NCBI GenBank assembly: GCA_946482545.1
Contig: CAMLRX010000151.1
Location: forward strand, 1 to 11,637
Reading direction: 5' to 3'
Length of the DNA stretch: 11,637 nt
From: an uncultured Flavihumibacter sp.
Lineage (GTDB): Bacteria; Bacteroidota; Bacteroidia; Chitinophagales; Chitinophagaceae
Under the pieces are notes generated by a model. It searched no databases. It saw only the letters and a list, made by a program, of their open reading frames with translations, and was not told the origin of the DNA. Of the stretch, positions 1 through 7,953 are shown piece by piece (the stretch's first letter is position 1; every line of letters starts with the position of its first letter). Both the position numbers and the translations under genes were made by a program.

Positions 1-501
1 GTAGATTCTTCAGGCTCCGGACCCAGCGACCATTATTCTTTTTACAGGATCAATGTACCTGTGCTATTTTTCTTCACCGGAACGCATGAAGATTACCACA
101 AACCCAGTGATGATGCCGATAAGCTGAATTATACCGGAATGTTTCTGGTAGAAAAAAAGATCATGGATATTGTAACTGCTGCGGAAAAAGAACCCAAACT
201 GAGTTTCCTGAAAACCAGGGAAAAACAAACCACTTCTTCCAGCTCTTTTAAAGTGACTTTGGGTATCATGCCCGATTACGTTTTTTCCGGAACAGGGGTA
301 AAAATTGATGGTACCACAACGGGAAAACCTGCGGAAAAAGCCGGTTTGAAGAAAGGAGATATTGTGGTGAAGCTGGGTGATATAACCATTACCGGAATGG
401 AAGATTATATGAAGGCCCTGGGAAGTTTTGAAAAAGGACAACAAACAACGGTGGTGTTTGTAAGGGATGGTAAAGAAATGAAAGCCGAAGTTAACTGGTA
501 G
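1..501 (+). CDS. M28-family zinc metallopeptidase with C-terminal PDZ domain (3' part only)
   Basis: The gene enters from the left edge: the frame is open from base 1, giving 166 visible residues, and no true start is in the window. The first ~45 residues match the end of an M28 aminopeptidase catalytic domain, with a SGSGPSDHYSF stretch followed by PVLFFFTGTHEDYHKPSDDADKLN. In the M28 family the His of this DYHxPSD block (H33 here) is a zinc ligand. Residues ~87-164 form a PDZ domain, with LGIMPDY, then GKPAEKAGLKKGDIVVKLGD and a closing VVFVRDGKEMKAEV strand. M28 peptidases with a C-terminal PDZ are common in Bacteroidota and are usually exported; the signal peptide would lie outside the window. 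The next gene begins 15 bp downstream, so they are probably co-transcribed. The family is clear; the substrate is unknown. Confidence 0.9.
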   Translation, partial: VDSSGSGPSDHYSFYRINVPVLFFFTGTHEDYHKPSDDADKLNYTGMFLVEKKIMDIVTAAEKEPKLSFLKTREKQTTSSSSFKVTLGIMPDYVFSGTGVKIDGTTTGKPAEKAGLKKGDIVVKLGDITITGMEDYMKALGSFEKGQQTTVVFVRDGKEMKAEVNW

Positions 502-516
502 AAACAGCGATATAAT

Positions 517-951
517 ATGAAACTGAAACTGGATGTGAGCCAGATGGCAGATGAATTTTTCGAGGATACGCGGCTGCTCGGTGTAGTGGCGCCTATCCGC
601 GATTACCAGTTCTGTTGGCGGTTGAACAACAGGCTCCGCTTTGATTTCAGGATCAACAATGATGTGGAGATACAACTTACCCGTAAGAACAGGCAATATT
701 TTTTCTCCGTATATTCATTTCCTGAACCGCATTGCAGCCTGGTACATTATTTATACAACAACCAGTTTGACGGGGAATACCTGCTGCCGGAATTCAGACA
801 CCTCGATTTTTTGTGGTTGCTGAAAGGGGATGTGGTATCAGATGATTACCTTCAGAACATTATGCAACTACTCCGGAGTATGGGTGATGTGCAAATGGTA
901 ATGGAGATTGGTCAGAGCCAGGTAAAGCATAAAAGTCACATGATCTTTTAA
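517..951 (+). CDS. IPExxxVDY-family protein (function unknown)
   Basis: This 144-residue protein has no signal peptide and no membrane segment. Its recognisable feature is [16 protein letters not shown] at residues 90-105, which fits the signature that names the Bacteroidota IPExxxVDY family, with L for I and LDF for VDY. The N-terminal half carries the aromatic-rich [14 protein letters not shown] and [10 protein letters not shown] segments, which look like beta strands of a small globular domain. To my knowledge the family has no assigned biochemical function. It starts 15 bp after the peptidase stop and ends 17 bp before the dehydratase start, so it probably lies in the same transcript. The start ATG follows a purine-poor stretch without a Shine-Dalgarno sequence, as is normal in this phylum. 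Confidence 0.8.
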   Translation: MKLKLDVSQMADEFFEDTRLLGVVAPIRDYQFCWRLNNRLRFDFRINNDVEIQLTRKNRQYFFSVYSFPEPHCSLVHYLYNNQFDGEYLLPEFRHLDFLWLLKGDVVSDDYLQNIMQLLRSMGDVQMVMEIGQSQVKHKSHMIF

Positions 952-968
952 CAATTAATACGTGTGTT

Positions 969-1199
969 ATGTGGGAAAATGCAGACAATAAACTCTACAG
1001 AAAATTCAGTTTTAAGGATTTTTCTGAAGCTTTTGCTTTTATGACGCGTGTGGCGCTTATCGCTGAAAAACAAAACCACCATCCTTCCTGGAAGAATACT
1101 TATAATACAGTAGAAGTATGGTTGTCCACACATGATGCGGGCGATGTTGTAACAGAGAAAGATAAAAAGCTCGCGGCAGCAATTGACGCTTTACTATGA
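969..1199 (+). CDS. Pterin-4a-carbinolamine dehydratase (PCD/DCoH family)
   Basis: This 76-residue enzyme dehydrates 4a-hydroxytetrahydrobiopterin, the by-product of aromatic amino acid hydroxylases, back to quinonoid dihydropterin. The family active-site signature is intact: EKQNHHPSW at residues 33-41 (His37, His38, Pro39), then Tyr45, Trp51, the STHDAG segment with His55 and Asp56, and Asp65 in TEKD. It is shorter than the usual ~100 residues because the N-terminal extension seen in proteobacterial PhhB is absent. The [22 protein letters not shown] beginning looks like a natural start, not a truncation. The stop overlaps the next ATG in an ATGA arrangement (1196-1199), implying translational coupling to the lipoprotein. 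No aromatic amino acid hydroxylase lies in the window, so the physiological partner is not visible. Confidence 0.9.
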   Translation: MWENADNKLYRKFSFKDFSEAFAFMTRVALIAEKQNHHPSWKNTYNTVEVWLSTHDAGDVVTEKDKKLAAAIDALL

Positions 1200-1891
1200 T
1201 AAAAAGAATACTTTTTTTAAGTGGTATCCTGCTCACCGTTTTGTTTTTCTCCTGCAACAATGGGGAGGAAGATAATGCCGTTCCGGAGGACCAATCGGAT
1301 ACAGTGAACATTCTCGCCAGAACAGATTCTTCTTTAGATGTATCCGGTCCGGCTGAAGGAGCGCTTCAGCAATGGTTTTCTTTTATTCAACCTGAATACA
1401 AAATAAGCATCGATAGTTTTGTGCTCACGGATATCTGGGTGGAAGATTCCCTGATAACAGAACCTTTCAAACCTGATAGCCTGTATTATCCATTGTATGG
1501 AAAGTACCTGCGCTACGCACCTGACAGCGCTTATTTCGTGGACCTCGACAGTTACAATATTTTATTGAAGGAAACCAACGGAGTGGTATCGGGAACAGTA
1601 GGTGGTCCAGACAACCAGGTTTTTCTGATTGATAAAAATAACCAGATCAAAAAGCGTTTGTTGTTCAATGGTCCCGGGACTTATATCCAGGATGCATGGT
1701 GGATCAACAATGAATCGGTTTTACTTGCTTCCATTGCCGAAGGTGATACAACAAACCGGTTTGAGCCCGTGTTGTGGAAAATCAATATAGTGGAAGATCT
1801 TTTCGAAAAATATGAATACCGCGGTGCTACTTTAAGAATGTTCCCCGAGTATGTGGAAAAAGTACGCTTCTCAGGAATTACGGTACGATAA
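1196..1891 (+). CDS. Putative lipoprotein of unknown function
   Basis: This 231-residue protein begins with a lipoprotein signal peptide: MIKR, a hydrophobic core to residue 18, and a lipobox ending LFFSC with Cys20 as the lipidation site. The mature N-terminus reads CNNGEEDN, and an acidic cluster so close to the Cys resembles the lipoprotein export signal that sends Bacteroidota lipoproteins to the cell surface (inference). The body is rich in Asp, Tyr and aromatic residues, with repeated strand-like segments such as [20 protein letters not shown] and [18 protein letters not shown] do not recognise a catalytic motif or a named domain. It is coupled to the dehydratase by a 4-bp overlap. Its 3' end overlaps the opposite-strand small membrane gene by 14 bp. 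Confidence 0.75.
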   Translation: MIKRILFLSGILLTVLFFSCNNGEEDNAVPEDQSDTVNILARTDSSLDVSGPAEGALQQWFSFIQPEYKISIDSFVLTDIWVEDSLITEPFKPDSLYYPLYGKYLRYAPDSAYFVDLDSYNILLKETNGVVSGTVGGPDNQVFLIDKNNQIKKRLLFNGPGTYIQDAWWINNESVLLASIAEGDTTNRFEPVLWKINIVEDLFEKYEYRGATLRMFPEYVEKVRFSGITVR

Positions 1892-2081
1892 AGGATTTCT
1901 GGCTTTTATACCTGTTGTAATACAGCATATAAATCACGATAGCTGATAAGGCAGGTAATGTGAACAACAAGACAATAAAAACAGCTTTGATAAAATTGTT
2001 CTTTTCGTTTTCGAAAAGCAGGTTGAAAGCGCTGAGTGATAAATACAGCACACCTATTGCGATAAGGATGGCAGGCAACAT
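1878..2081 (-). CDS. Small two-helix membrane protein, hypothetical
   Basis: A 67-residue ORF whose product is almost entirely two membrane helices: residues ~1-23 (MLPAILIAIGVLYLSLSAFN and on) and ~31-53 (IKAVFIVLLFTLPALSAIVI and on). A charged link, ENEKNN, joins them, and the tail YNRYKSQK is basic, which predicts a cytoplasmic C-terminus. The second helix with its LPALSAIVIYML pattern loosely resembles the short membrane domain found at the N-terminus of phospholipase D-like proteins, but the tryptophans usual there are absent, so I leave it unnamed. It lies downstream of rho behind an intrinsic terminator and overlaps the lipoprotein gene tail to tail. Codons look like those of its neighbours, but such a short gene could still be spurious. 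Confidence 0.6.
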   Translation of the reverse strand: MLPAILIAIGVLYLSLSAFNLLFENEKNNFIKAVFIVLLFTLPALSAIVIYMLYYNRYKSQKSFIVP

Positions 2082-2138
2082 GCGGATCGTTTTTGGTGGA
2101 AAATTTCCATGACTAATTTACTAAATATCTGACAAATA

Positions 2139-2167
2139 AAAATCCCGCTGATCAACAGCGGGATTTT
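2139..2167 (-). terminator. Intrinsic terminator of rho
   Basis: A perfect 12-bp stem (AAAATCCCGCTG paired with CAGCGGGATTTT) encloses the 5-nt loop ATCAA (loop read on the + strand). On the minus strand it starts 17 bp past the rho stop and is followed by the U-rich stretch TTTATTTG, so it fits rho best. The A/T ends make it partly bidirectional, and it could also block readthrough from the plus-strand genes on the left. Confidence 0.85.
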
Positions 2168-2184
2168 CTATAGTAATGTATCTT

Positions 2185-3903
2185 TTACCTGTTCATACTG
2201 GCGAGGAACTCACTATTGTCTTTTGTTCCTCTCATGCGTTTCAGCAGTTCCTGCATGGCTTCCTCTGGATTCATATCGTTGAGGTATACACGAAGCAGGT
2301 TCATGCGCTGCAGCACATCTTTTTCCAGCAGCAGGTCGTCACGACGCGTGGAGGAGGAAACCAGGTCGATGGCCGGGTAAACTCTTCTGTTCGACAAACG
2401 GCGTTCCAGTTGCAGTTCCATGTTACCGGTACCTTTAAATTCTTCGAAGATGACTTCATCCATTTTGGAACCGGTATCAATAAGCGCGGTAGCAAGGATG
2501 GTGAGCGATCCACCGTTTTCAATTTTACGGGCGGCGCCGAAGAATTGTTTGGGTTTCTGCATGGCATTCGCTTCCACACCACCACTCAGTACTTTACCTG
2601 AAGCGGGTGCCACGGTATTGTGTGCACGTGCAAGACGGGTAATGGAATCCAGCAGGATGATCACATCGTGTCCGCATTCAACCAGGCGTTTTGCTTTTTG
2701 CAATGCGATGGTAGAAACGCGTACATGTTTCTCGGCTGGTTCATCGAAGGTAGAAGCCAGTACTTCAGCTTTTACACTTCTTTCCATATCGGTCACTTCT
2801 TCCGGACGTTCATCAATCAACACCACCATCAGGTAACATTCAGGATGGTTTTCGGCGATGGCGTTGGCGATGTTTTTCAACATCATTGTTTTACCCGTTT
2901 TTGGTTGGGCAACAATCAGTCCGCGTTGTCCTTTACCGATAGGTGTGAACAGGTCGATGATACGGGTGGAATAATTATCTGGCGTTGTAAAGATGTTCAG
3001 TTTTTCGAAAGGGAACAGCGGCGTGAGGTAATCGAAGGGAACGCGGTCGCGTACTTCTTCGGGCTTCTTGCCATTGATGGTTTCTACTTTCAACAGGGCG
3101 AAATATTTCTCCCCTTCTTTTGGCGGACGAACCGTTCCATTAACGGTATCTCCGGTTTTCAGTCCGAACAGTTTGATCTGTGAAGGACTTACATAAATAT
3201 CATCTGGAGAAGAGAGGTAGTTGTAATCGCTGGAACGCAGGAAGCCGTAGCCATCGGGCATCATTTCCAGTACACCTTCGCCGGGAATCATGCCATCGAA
3301 TTCGATGTTGAAAACTGGTTCTTTTTTATGAAAGGTTCTGGGTTGTTGTTGTGGCGCAGGTTCGTGCGTTGGTGGCGGATCAAGGTTGATGTCTTCAGCA
3401 AGCGCTTCAGCAATCAACGGACTTATGATGAGTGGTTCGTTGTTCAGTGTATCATCACCTTCGTAGGAATCAGCATTTACTTCACCAATGGGAAGTTCAG
3501 GTTGCTCAGGCTTTTTACGAACAGGTTTTTTTGCAACCGGAGCTGGTGGGGGAGGAGGCGTTGCTGCCAGCGGTTTTTCTTCTTTTTTCTCCTCTTTCTT
3601 TTCCTCTTTTTTGATTTCTTTTTTAACCGGTTTTTTAGCTTTTGGCTCGGGAACTGTTTCACCACTTTCCACTACGGCTTCTTCCGTACTGTTGGCTGTT
3701 GTGGTTTTCACGATTCGTTTTCTCTTGCCTGCTTTATCATCATCTTTGCCTGCGTTATCAGATGCCATTACTGCTTGTTTATCCAGGATCTTGTAAACAA
3801 GTTCCTGCTTGTTCATTTTCTTAGCGTTAGGGATTTTTAATTGCTCTGCGATATCCAGCAACTCAGGAACGAGCATGTCGTTCAGTTGTAAAATGTCGTA
3901 CAT
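2185..3903 (-). CDS. rho: Transcription termination factor Rho with a long disordered insert
   Basis: Rho is a hexameric RNA-dependent ATPase that terminates transcription. The ATG at 3903 gives a 572-residue protein beginning [15 protein letters not shown], which suits Bacteroidota Rho; extending to a TTG at 3939 would add 12 poorly fitting residues. Domains in order: the Rho N-terminal helical domain (~1-45), a low-complexity insert (~46-196) rich in Lys, Glu and Pro including [13 protein letters not shown] and a run of prolines, the cold-shock RNA-binding domain (~206-278, with DGYGFLR), and the ATPase. The ATPase shows Walker A AQPKTGKT (~332-339), [12 protein letters not shown] (~362-373), Walker B DVIILLD (~413-419) and the R-loop region [13 protein letters not shown] (~490-502). 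The insert explains why it is ~150 residues longer than the 419-residue E. coli protein. It is transcribed alone, with an intrinsic terminator directly behind it. Confidence 0.97.
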   Translation of the reverse strand: MYDILQLNDMLVPELLDIAEQLKIPNAKKMNKQELVYKILDKQAVMASDNAGKDDDKAGKRKRIVKTTTANSTEEAVVESGETVPEPKAKKPVKKEIKKEEKKEEKKEEKPLAATPPPPPAPVAKKPVRKKPEQPELPIGEVNADSYEGDDTLNNEPLIISPLIAEALAEDINLDPPPTHEPAPQQQPRTFHKKEPVFNIEFDGMIPGEGVLEMMPDGYGFLRSSDYNYLSSPDDIYVSPSQIKLFGLKTGDTVNGTVRPPKEGEKYFALLKVETINGKKPEEVRDRVPFDYLTPLFPFEKLNIFTTPDNYSTRIIDLFTPIGKGQRGLIVAQPKTGKTMMLKNIANAIAENHPECYLMVVLIDERPEEVTDMERSVKAEVLASTFDEPAEKHVRVSTIALQKAKRLVECGHDVIILLDSITRLARAHNTVAPASGKVLSGGVEANAMQKPKQFFGAARKIENGGSLTILATALIDTGSKMDEVIFEEFKGTGNMELQLERRLSNRRVYPAIDLVSSSTRRDDLLLEKDVLQRMNLLRVYLNDMNPEEAMQELLKRMRGTKDNSEFLASMNR

Positions 3904-4012
3904 AGAAACGATTTGAAGAGTGGTTAGCCGGGCGGCCAACAGAAAGGAAAAATTTGATTTGAAAAATAAGTTGATTGGGATTGAAAGGAGCCGATGAGCT
4001 AGTTTCTCGTTG

Positions 4013-4044
4013 CAATGTTACAATATATTCAGAAAATCGTCAAA
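4013..4044 (-). promoter_or_regulatory. Candidate rho promoter (Bacteroidota type)
   Basis: On the minus strand TTTG (4044-4041) is followed after exactly 20 bases by TAACATTG (4020-4013). This matches the Bacteroidota sigma-factor pattern TTTG - about 20 - TAnnTTTG with one mismatch in the -7 element. Transcription would start near 4005, giving rho a leader of about 100 nt. Long rho leaders often serve autoregulation, but nothing here proves that. The spacer contains the CAATATATT word that recurs in the palindrome at 4110-4125. Confidence 0.45.
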
Positions 4045-4109
4045 TGAGCGTTCAAATATTTTGTTAATGGGTCAGAATCAATAAGTTATTATTATTATAA
4101 TGGATTGAT

Positions 4110-4125
4110 TTTCAATATATTGAAA
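4110..4125. repeat. 16-bp perfect palindrome, possible operator
   Basis: TTTCAATATATTGAAA reads the same on both strands, and symmetry breaks at the next base on each side. Its core CAATATATT is repeated at 4021-4029, inside the spacer of the candidate rho promoter, 92 bp away. A perfect palindrome between divergent genes could be a dimeric-regulator site, though AT-rich DNA makes such sequences by chance more easily. Confidence 0.35.
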
Positions 4126-4257
4126 GGATATAAGCATTGGTTATGATACCGTTCCATGTTGTTTTCACCAAAAATATCTTTTATACGTGTTGATTTCCTT
4201 GATATTATGTGGAAAAAAGAGAGATTTGTAACCACTAAACAATTGAATAAGGGAATC

Positions 4258-5694
4258 ATGTTCAACAAGAGAGTCAAAATTTCAACTTTATTAACATCTG
4301 CTACTGCAGGCGATCAGGTTACGGTGATGGGATGGGTGCGCACCTTCCGCAACAACCAGTTTATAGCGCTGAATGATGGTTCTACCAATAATAATATCCA
4401 GGTAGTGGCAGAGCTTGGAAAATTCGATGATAATCTCCTGAAAAGGTTAACCACAGGGGCTTCCGTTAAAGTAACGGGAGAAGTGGTGCCTTCTATCGGA
4501 AAGGGCCAATCGGTAGAAATAAAAGCTTTATCGATAGACATTCTCGGCGACAGTGATCCGGAGAAATACCCGCTGCAACCTAAGAAACACAGCCTGGAGT
4601 TCCTCCGTGAAATCGCCCATTTGCGTTTCCGTACAAACACCTTCGGTTCCGTGTTCAGAATACGGCATTCACTGGCGTTCGCGGTACATAAATTCTTCAA
4701 CGAAAAAGGTTTCGTGTACATGCATACACCTGTAATCACTGCGTCGGATGCAGAAGGTGCGGGTGAAATGTTCCGCGTTACCACGCTGGATCTTGATAAA
4801 CTGCCCAGAACAGATGATGGTGTCATAAATTTCAAAGAAGACTTTTTTGGACGAAGCACCAACCTCACGGTTTCGGGCCAGCTAGAAGGAGAACTGGCGG
4901 CAATGGCTTTTTCAGAAATATATACGTTCGGCCCAACGTTCCGCGCAGAAAACTCAAACACCGCAAGGCACCTCGCTGAATTCTGGATGATTGAACCGGA
5001 GATGGCGTTCCATGACCTGGAAGACAACATGAACCTGGCGGAAGAATTCATCAAATACATCATCCGCTATGTGATGGAACACAATGCCGATGATCTTACC
5101 TTCCTTGCGCAAAGACTTGCAGAAGAGGAAAAACAAAAACCACAGAATGAACGCAGTGAAATGGGATTGATCGAGAAGCTGGAATTCGTGGTGAACAATG
5201 CTTTTGAAAGAATCACTTATACCGAAGCGATTGATATCTTATTGCAGTCGACCGCGTACAAGAAGAAGAAATTCCAGTATGAAGTGAAGTGGGGCGTGGA
5301 CATGCAGAGTGAGCACGAACGCTATCTCGTAGAGAAACATTTCAAGAAGCCAGTGATTGTAACAAACTATCCTGCCGAAATTAAATCTTTCTACATGCGA
5401 CTGAATGAGGATGGAAAAACAGTTGCAGCCATGGATATTCTCGCGCCTGGTATCGGTGAAATTGTGGGTGGTTCTCAAAGGGAAGAACGTTTGGATGTAC
5501 TGGAAGAAAAAATGAAAAAGCTGGGTGTGCCTGCAGAAGAATTATGGTGGTACCTGGATACGAGAAGATTTGGTTCAGTGCCGCACGCCGGGTTTGGACT
5601 GGGTTTTGAAAGAATGGTACTGTTCGTAACGGGCATGGGTAACATCCGTGATGTGATTCCTTTCCCCAGAACACCAAAGAACGCTGAATTCTAA
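4258..5694 (+). CDS. asnS: Asparaginyl-tRNA synthetase (AsnRS)
   Basis: AsnRS charges tRNA-Asn with asparagine using ATP. The 478-residue product starting [12 protein letters not shown] is close to the usual bacterial length. Domains: an N-terminal OB-fold anticodon-binding domain (~residues 15-105, with [21 protein letters not shown]), then a class II synthetase core. Class II motif 2 is [20 protein letters not shown] from residue 224, and motif 3 is GFGLGFER at 445-452. The [16 protein letters not shown] wording separates AsnRS from AspRS and LysRS. The ATG at 4258 is preferred over the in-frame ATG at 4156, because the extra 34 residues are not part of the conserved protein. An oxygenase gene follows after 21 bp on the same strand and is probably co-transcribed. 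Confidence 0.97.
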   Translation: MFNKRVKISTLLTSATAGDQVTVMGWVRTFRNNQFIALNDGSTNNNIQVVAELGKFDDNLLKRLTTGASVKVTGEVVPSIGKGQSVEIKALSIDILGDSDPEKYPLQPKKHSLEFLREIAHLRFRTNTFGSVFRIRHSLAFAVHKFFNEKGFVYMHTPVITASDAEGAGEMFRVTTLDLDKLPRTDDGVINFKEDFFGRSTNLTVSGQLEGELAAMAFSEIYTFGPTFRAENSNTARHLAEFWMIEPEMAFHDLEDNMNLAEEFIKYIIRYVMEHNADDLTFLAQRLAEEEKQKPQNERSEMGLIEKLEFVVNNAFERITYTEAIDILLQSTAYKKKKFQYEVKWGVDMQSEHERYLVEKHFKKPVIVTNYPAEIKSFYMRLNEDGKTVAAMDILAPGIGEIVGGSQREERLDVLEEKMKKLGVPAEELWWYLDTRRFGSVPHAGFGLGFERMVLFVTGMGNIRDVIPFPRTPKNAEF

Positions 5695-5715
5695 TGCCAC
5701 GCTAAAACACTAACC

Positions 5716-6660
5716 ATGTCGATACCAGTTGTTGATCTTGCCGATTTCTTATCCGGTGATGCGGATAGGAAAAGTAGTTTCGTAAGCGCATTGGGAAAAG
5801 CTTATGAAGAAGTAGGATTTGTTTCCGTAAAGAACCACGGTATTCCCGATGAACTCATCAGTACGCTTTACCAGAAAGTACAACAGTTTTATAAATTACC
5901 TGCTGAAGATAAGAAGCGATACGAAATAGAAGGACTTGCTGGTCAAAGGGGATATACTTCTTTCGGAAAAGAACATGCGAAAGGAAGTGATGCACCGGAC
6001 CTGAAAGAATTTTTTCAGTATGGACAAACCGTTCCTGAAGGTGTATCTTCTTCCGAAGATTATCCCGATAATGTACAGGTACCTTCGGTAGAAGGATTTA
6101 ATGAGACGCTGCAGCAAACGTACCGCGCTTTTGAAAAAAGCGGTTTCGCTTTACTCCGTGCCATAGCGTTGTACCTGGGTTTGGATGAAAATTATTTTGA
6201 TGAATATGTGGAGCATGGTAATTCAATCCTGCGTGCTATTCACTATCCACCAATATTTCGTGAGCCTGCAAGCGCCATTCGTGCGGAGCAGCATGAAGAC
6301 ATTAACCTGATCACACTGCTGGTAGGCGCCAGTGCCGATGGACTTGAAATACTGGACAGGTCAGGGAAGTGGGTACCCGTTACTTCGTTGCCGGAACAAA
6401 TTGTGGTGAATGTTGGCGATATGTTGCAACGGCTCACCAATAATAAATTGAAGTCTACCACACACCGTGTGGTGAATCCGCCAAGAGAACTCTGGGGTAC
6501 GAGTCGTTTCTCTATGCCTTTCTTCCTGCATCCAAAGAGTGATATGAGTTTGGCCTGCCTGGAGCACTGTATCGATAAGGATCATCCGAAGCAGTATCAA
6601 GATATTACTGCAGGCGGCTACCTGGATGAAAGACTAAGAGAAATTGGTCTCAGGAAATAA
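5716..6660 (+). CDS. Isopenicillin-N-synthase-like 2-oxoglutarate/Fe(II) dioxygenase
   Basis: This 314-residue protein belongs to the non-haem iron oxygenase superfamily that includes isopenicillin N synthase and plant 2-oxoglutarate dioxygenases. The N-terminal DIOX_N region is present (IPVVDLADF at 3-11; EEVGFVSVKNHGIP at 31-44). The iron facial triad is His193 and Asp195 (QHEDINLITLL) plus His250 (STTHRVVNP), and the RFS of residues 264-266 is the R-x-S pair that binds 2-oxoglutarate. All catalytic residues are therefore intact. It has no signal peptide and is presumably cytosolic. The substrate cannot be read from sequence; related bacterial genes are mostly uncharacterised, and the absence of peptide-synthetase genes argues against antibiotic synthesis. 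It sits 21 bp behind asnS and is followed by a terminator, so the two probably form one transcript. Confidence 0.92.
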   Translation: MSIPVVDLADFLSGDADRKSSFVSALGKAYEEVGFVSVKNHGIPDELISTLYQKVQQFYKLPAEDKKRYEIEGLAGQRGYTSFGKEHAKGSDAPDLKEFFQYGQTVPEGVSSSEDYPDNVQVPSVEGFNETLQQTYRAFEKSGFALLRAIALYLGLDENYFDEYVEHGNSILRAIHYPPIFREPASAIRAEQHEDINLITLLVGASADGLEILDRSGKWVPVTSLPEQIVVNVGDMLQRLTNNKLKSTTHRVVNPPRELWGTSRFSMPFFLHPKSDMSLACLEHCIDKDHPKQYQDITAGGYLDERLREIGLRK

Positions 6661-6677
6661 TCAGTTTATCGTTTAAT

Positions 6678-6709
6678 AAAGGCAACCCGGTTAAGAGGGT
6701 TGCTTTTTT
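6678..6709 (+). terminator. Intrinsic terminator after the oxygenase gene
   Basis: The stem AAAGGCAACCC pairs with GGGTTGCTTTT (11 pairs, one of them G-U) around the 8-base loop GGTTAAGA, and the right arm runs into six T residues. It lies 17 bp after the stop at 6660 and closes the asnS-oxygenase transcript. Confidence 0.85.
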
Positions 6710-6723
6710 ATTAATTTTAGTTT

Positions 6724-7953
6724 GTGGTTCTACTGCGCCATATCCCGTTCTTAAAATCTGTGTTCATGCACAGTGTTACAGCGTTCGGTGGTCCTCAGGG
6801 ACACTACGGAATGGTGCTGAAAACTTTTGTGCAGAAACGAAGGGATATTTCAGAAGAGGAACTGATCGATTACAATTCCTTTTGCCAGTTGCTGCCGGGC
6901 GCCTCCAGTACGCAGATACTTACATTGGTAGGGTATAAGCGGGGAGGGGTTCCGCTGGCCATCATTACTTTATTGGTTTGGATACTGCCTGCCTGCATAT
7001 TGATGGGCGCATTTTCTTTTCTGCTTTTTCTTTTTGATAAGAAAGACCTCAACAGTAAAGTCTTTTCTTTTATTTCTCCAATGGCGGTGGGCTTTCTGGC
7101 GTATGCCGCATTTAAAACTTTCCGGCTTTCCATTCACAATACGATCACCTGGATCATCATGTTGGTTTGCCTGGGCATTACATATATCTGGTTCAAATCG
7201 CCCTGGGTATTTCCCCTGCTGTTGATTGCCGGTGGCATTGTTACCAATTTCAGCGACAAGCGTATTCCTCAGAAAGATATTCTTCCCAAGAAAATCAAGT
7301 GGGGGAACATCTGGTTGTTCGTTGTCATATTTATTGCGGCGGGCTTTGTGAGTGAGATTGCCCGTGTGCAACAATGGGAGCACCGTCGTGCATTTAACCT
7401 TTTTGAGAACTTCTATCGTTTCGGAAGCCTGGTGTTTGGCGGCGGGCAGGTATTGATTCCCCTGATGTACGAACAATTTGTAGTAAGGTTTGTGGCAAGA
7501 GGGCAGGAACCATATATGTCTGGGGCTGAATTTTTGACCGGCGCTGGTATTGTACGGGCAATGCCTGGCCCTGTTTTTTCCATTGCGTCTTTCGCTGGAG
7601 GAATGGCCATGCACGATCAGGGTGCATTGATGCAGGTGATTGGTTGTACGGTAGGCATGATCGGTATCTTTTTACCGAGTGCATTGCTGGCCCTTTTCTT
7701 TTACCCGATATGGCACAACCTGAAAAGGTATGCTGTGGTGTACCGCGCATTGGAGGGAATCAATGCTGCTGTGGTAGGCATTATGATTGCGGCCACACTG
7801 ATAATGATGAAAGACATTACGATTACAGAATGGAAGACGGCCACCTTCATTAACATTGGAGTAATCGTAGGCACTTTTCTCCTGCTTCGCTTTACTAAAG
7901 TGCCCTCACCTGTGGTGGTGTTGGCGTGTCTTTTACTGGGGTGGCTGTTATAA
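6724..7953 (+). CDS. chrA: Chromate transporter family protein (ChrA, two-domain type)
   Basis: This 409-residue, strongly hydrophobic protein has roughly ten predicted membrane helices and two CHR domains. The first shows [12 protein letters not shown] (19-30), a RRDISEEEL loop and [12 protein letters not shown] (53-64). The second shows [16 protein letters not shown] (from ~233) and [14 protein letters not shown] (from 280). Known family members export chromate by a proton-linked mechanism and act in the inner membrane. The first-domain motif has PGA where PGP is usual, so transport of chromate itself is not certain. The GTG at 6724 is chosen because [12 protein letters not shown] fits the family N-terminus and a stop (TAG, 6718-6720) lies just upstream; an ATG at 6766 is the alternative. 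No chrB or other metal-resistance gene is adjacent. Its stop overlaps the convergent nadD stop by 6 bp. Confidence 0.9.
   Translation: MVLLRHIPFLKSVFMHSVTAFGGPQGHYGMVLKTFVQKRRDISEEELIDYNSFCQLLPGASSTQILTLVGYKRGGVPLAIITLLVWILPACILMGAFSFLLFLFDKKDLNSKVFSFISPMAVGFLAYAAFKTFRLSIHNTITWIIMLVCLGITYIWFKSPWVFPLLLIAGGIVTNFSDKRIPQKDILPKKIKWGNIWLFVVIFIAAGFVSEIARVQQWEHRRAFNLFENFYRFGSLVFGGGQVLIPLMYEQFVVRFVARGQEPYMSGAEFLTGAGIVRAMPGPVFSIASFAGGMAMHDQGALMQVIGCTVGMIGIFLPSALLALFFYPIWHNLKRYAVVYRALEGINAAVVGIMIAATLIMMKDITITEWKTATFINIGVIVGTFLLLRFTKVPSPVVVLACLLLGWLL

Larger units (their letters stand above)
3904..4257. other. Divergent rho-asnS intergenic region
   Basis: This 354-bp AT-rich spacer separates the divergent rho and asnS genes. 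It holds the candidate rho promoter (4013-4044) and a 16-bp palindrome (4110-4125). An open frame runs in from 4156 in phase with asnS, but its 34 codons do not resemble an AsnRS N-terminus, so I treat it as asnS leader. I saw no tRNA, riboswitch or T-box-like structure, and no convincing TAnnTTTG promoter for asnS. Confidence 0.6.

Noticed and set aside
64..696. 210-codon minus-strand ORF opposite the peptidase and IPExxxVDY genes
   Set aside because: It is antisense to two recognisable genes and has no family resemblance; its length comes from codon bias.
1121..1130. TTGTCCACA DnaA-like box
   Set aside because: It is a single near-match inside the pterin dehydratase coding sequence with no neighbouring boxes.
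2176..3840. Several plus-strand ORFs of 60-187 codons opposite rho
   Set aside because: They lie wholly within rho, have biased composition such as Phe-rich stretches mirroring the Lys/Glu codons, and show no domain.
3904..3939. Rho start at the TTG at 3939
   Set aside because: The ATG at 3903 gives the conserved MYDILQLND beginning; the TTG adds 12 unrelated residues.
4156..4257. N-terminal extension of AsnRS from the ATG at 4156
   Set aside because: The 34 extra residues do not resemble any AsnRS start, and [12 protein letters not shown] fits the family.
7190..7200. GGTTCAAATCG resembling a tRNA T-loop
   Set aside because: It is inside chrA, and no matching acceptor stem or anticodon arm surrounds it.
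6970..7614. 214-codon minus-strand ORF opposite chrA
   Set aside because: It is rich in His, Gln and Lys without any hydrophobic core pattern and mirrors membrane-protein codons on the other strand.
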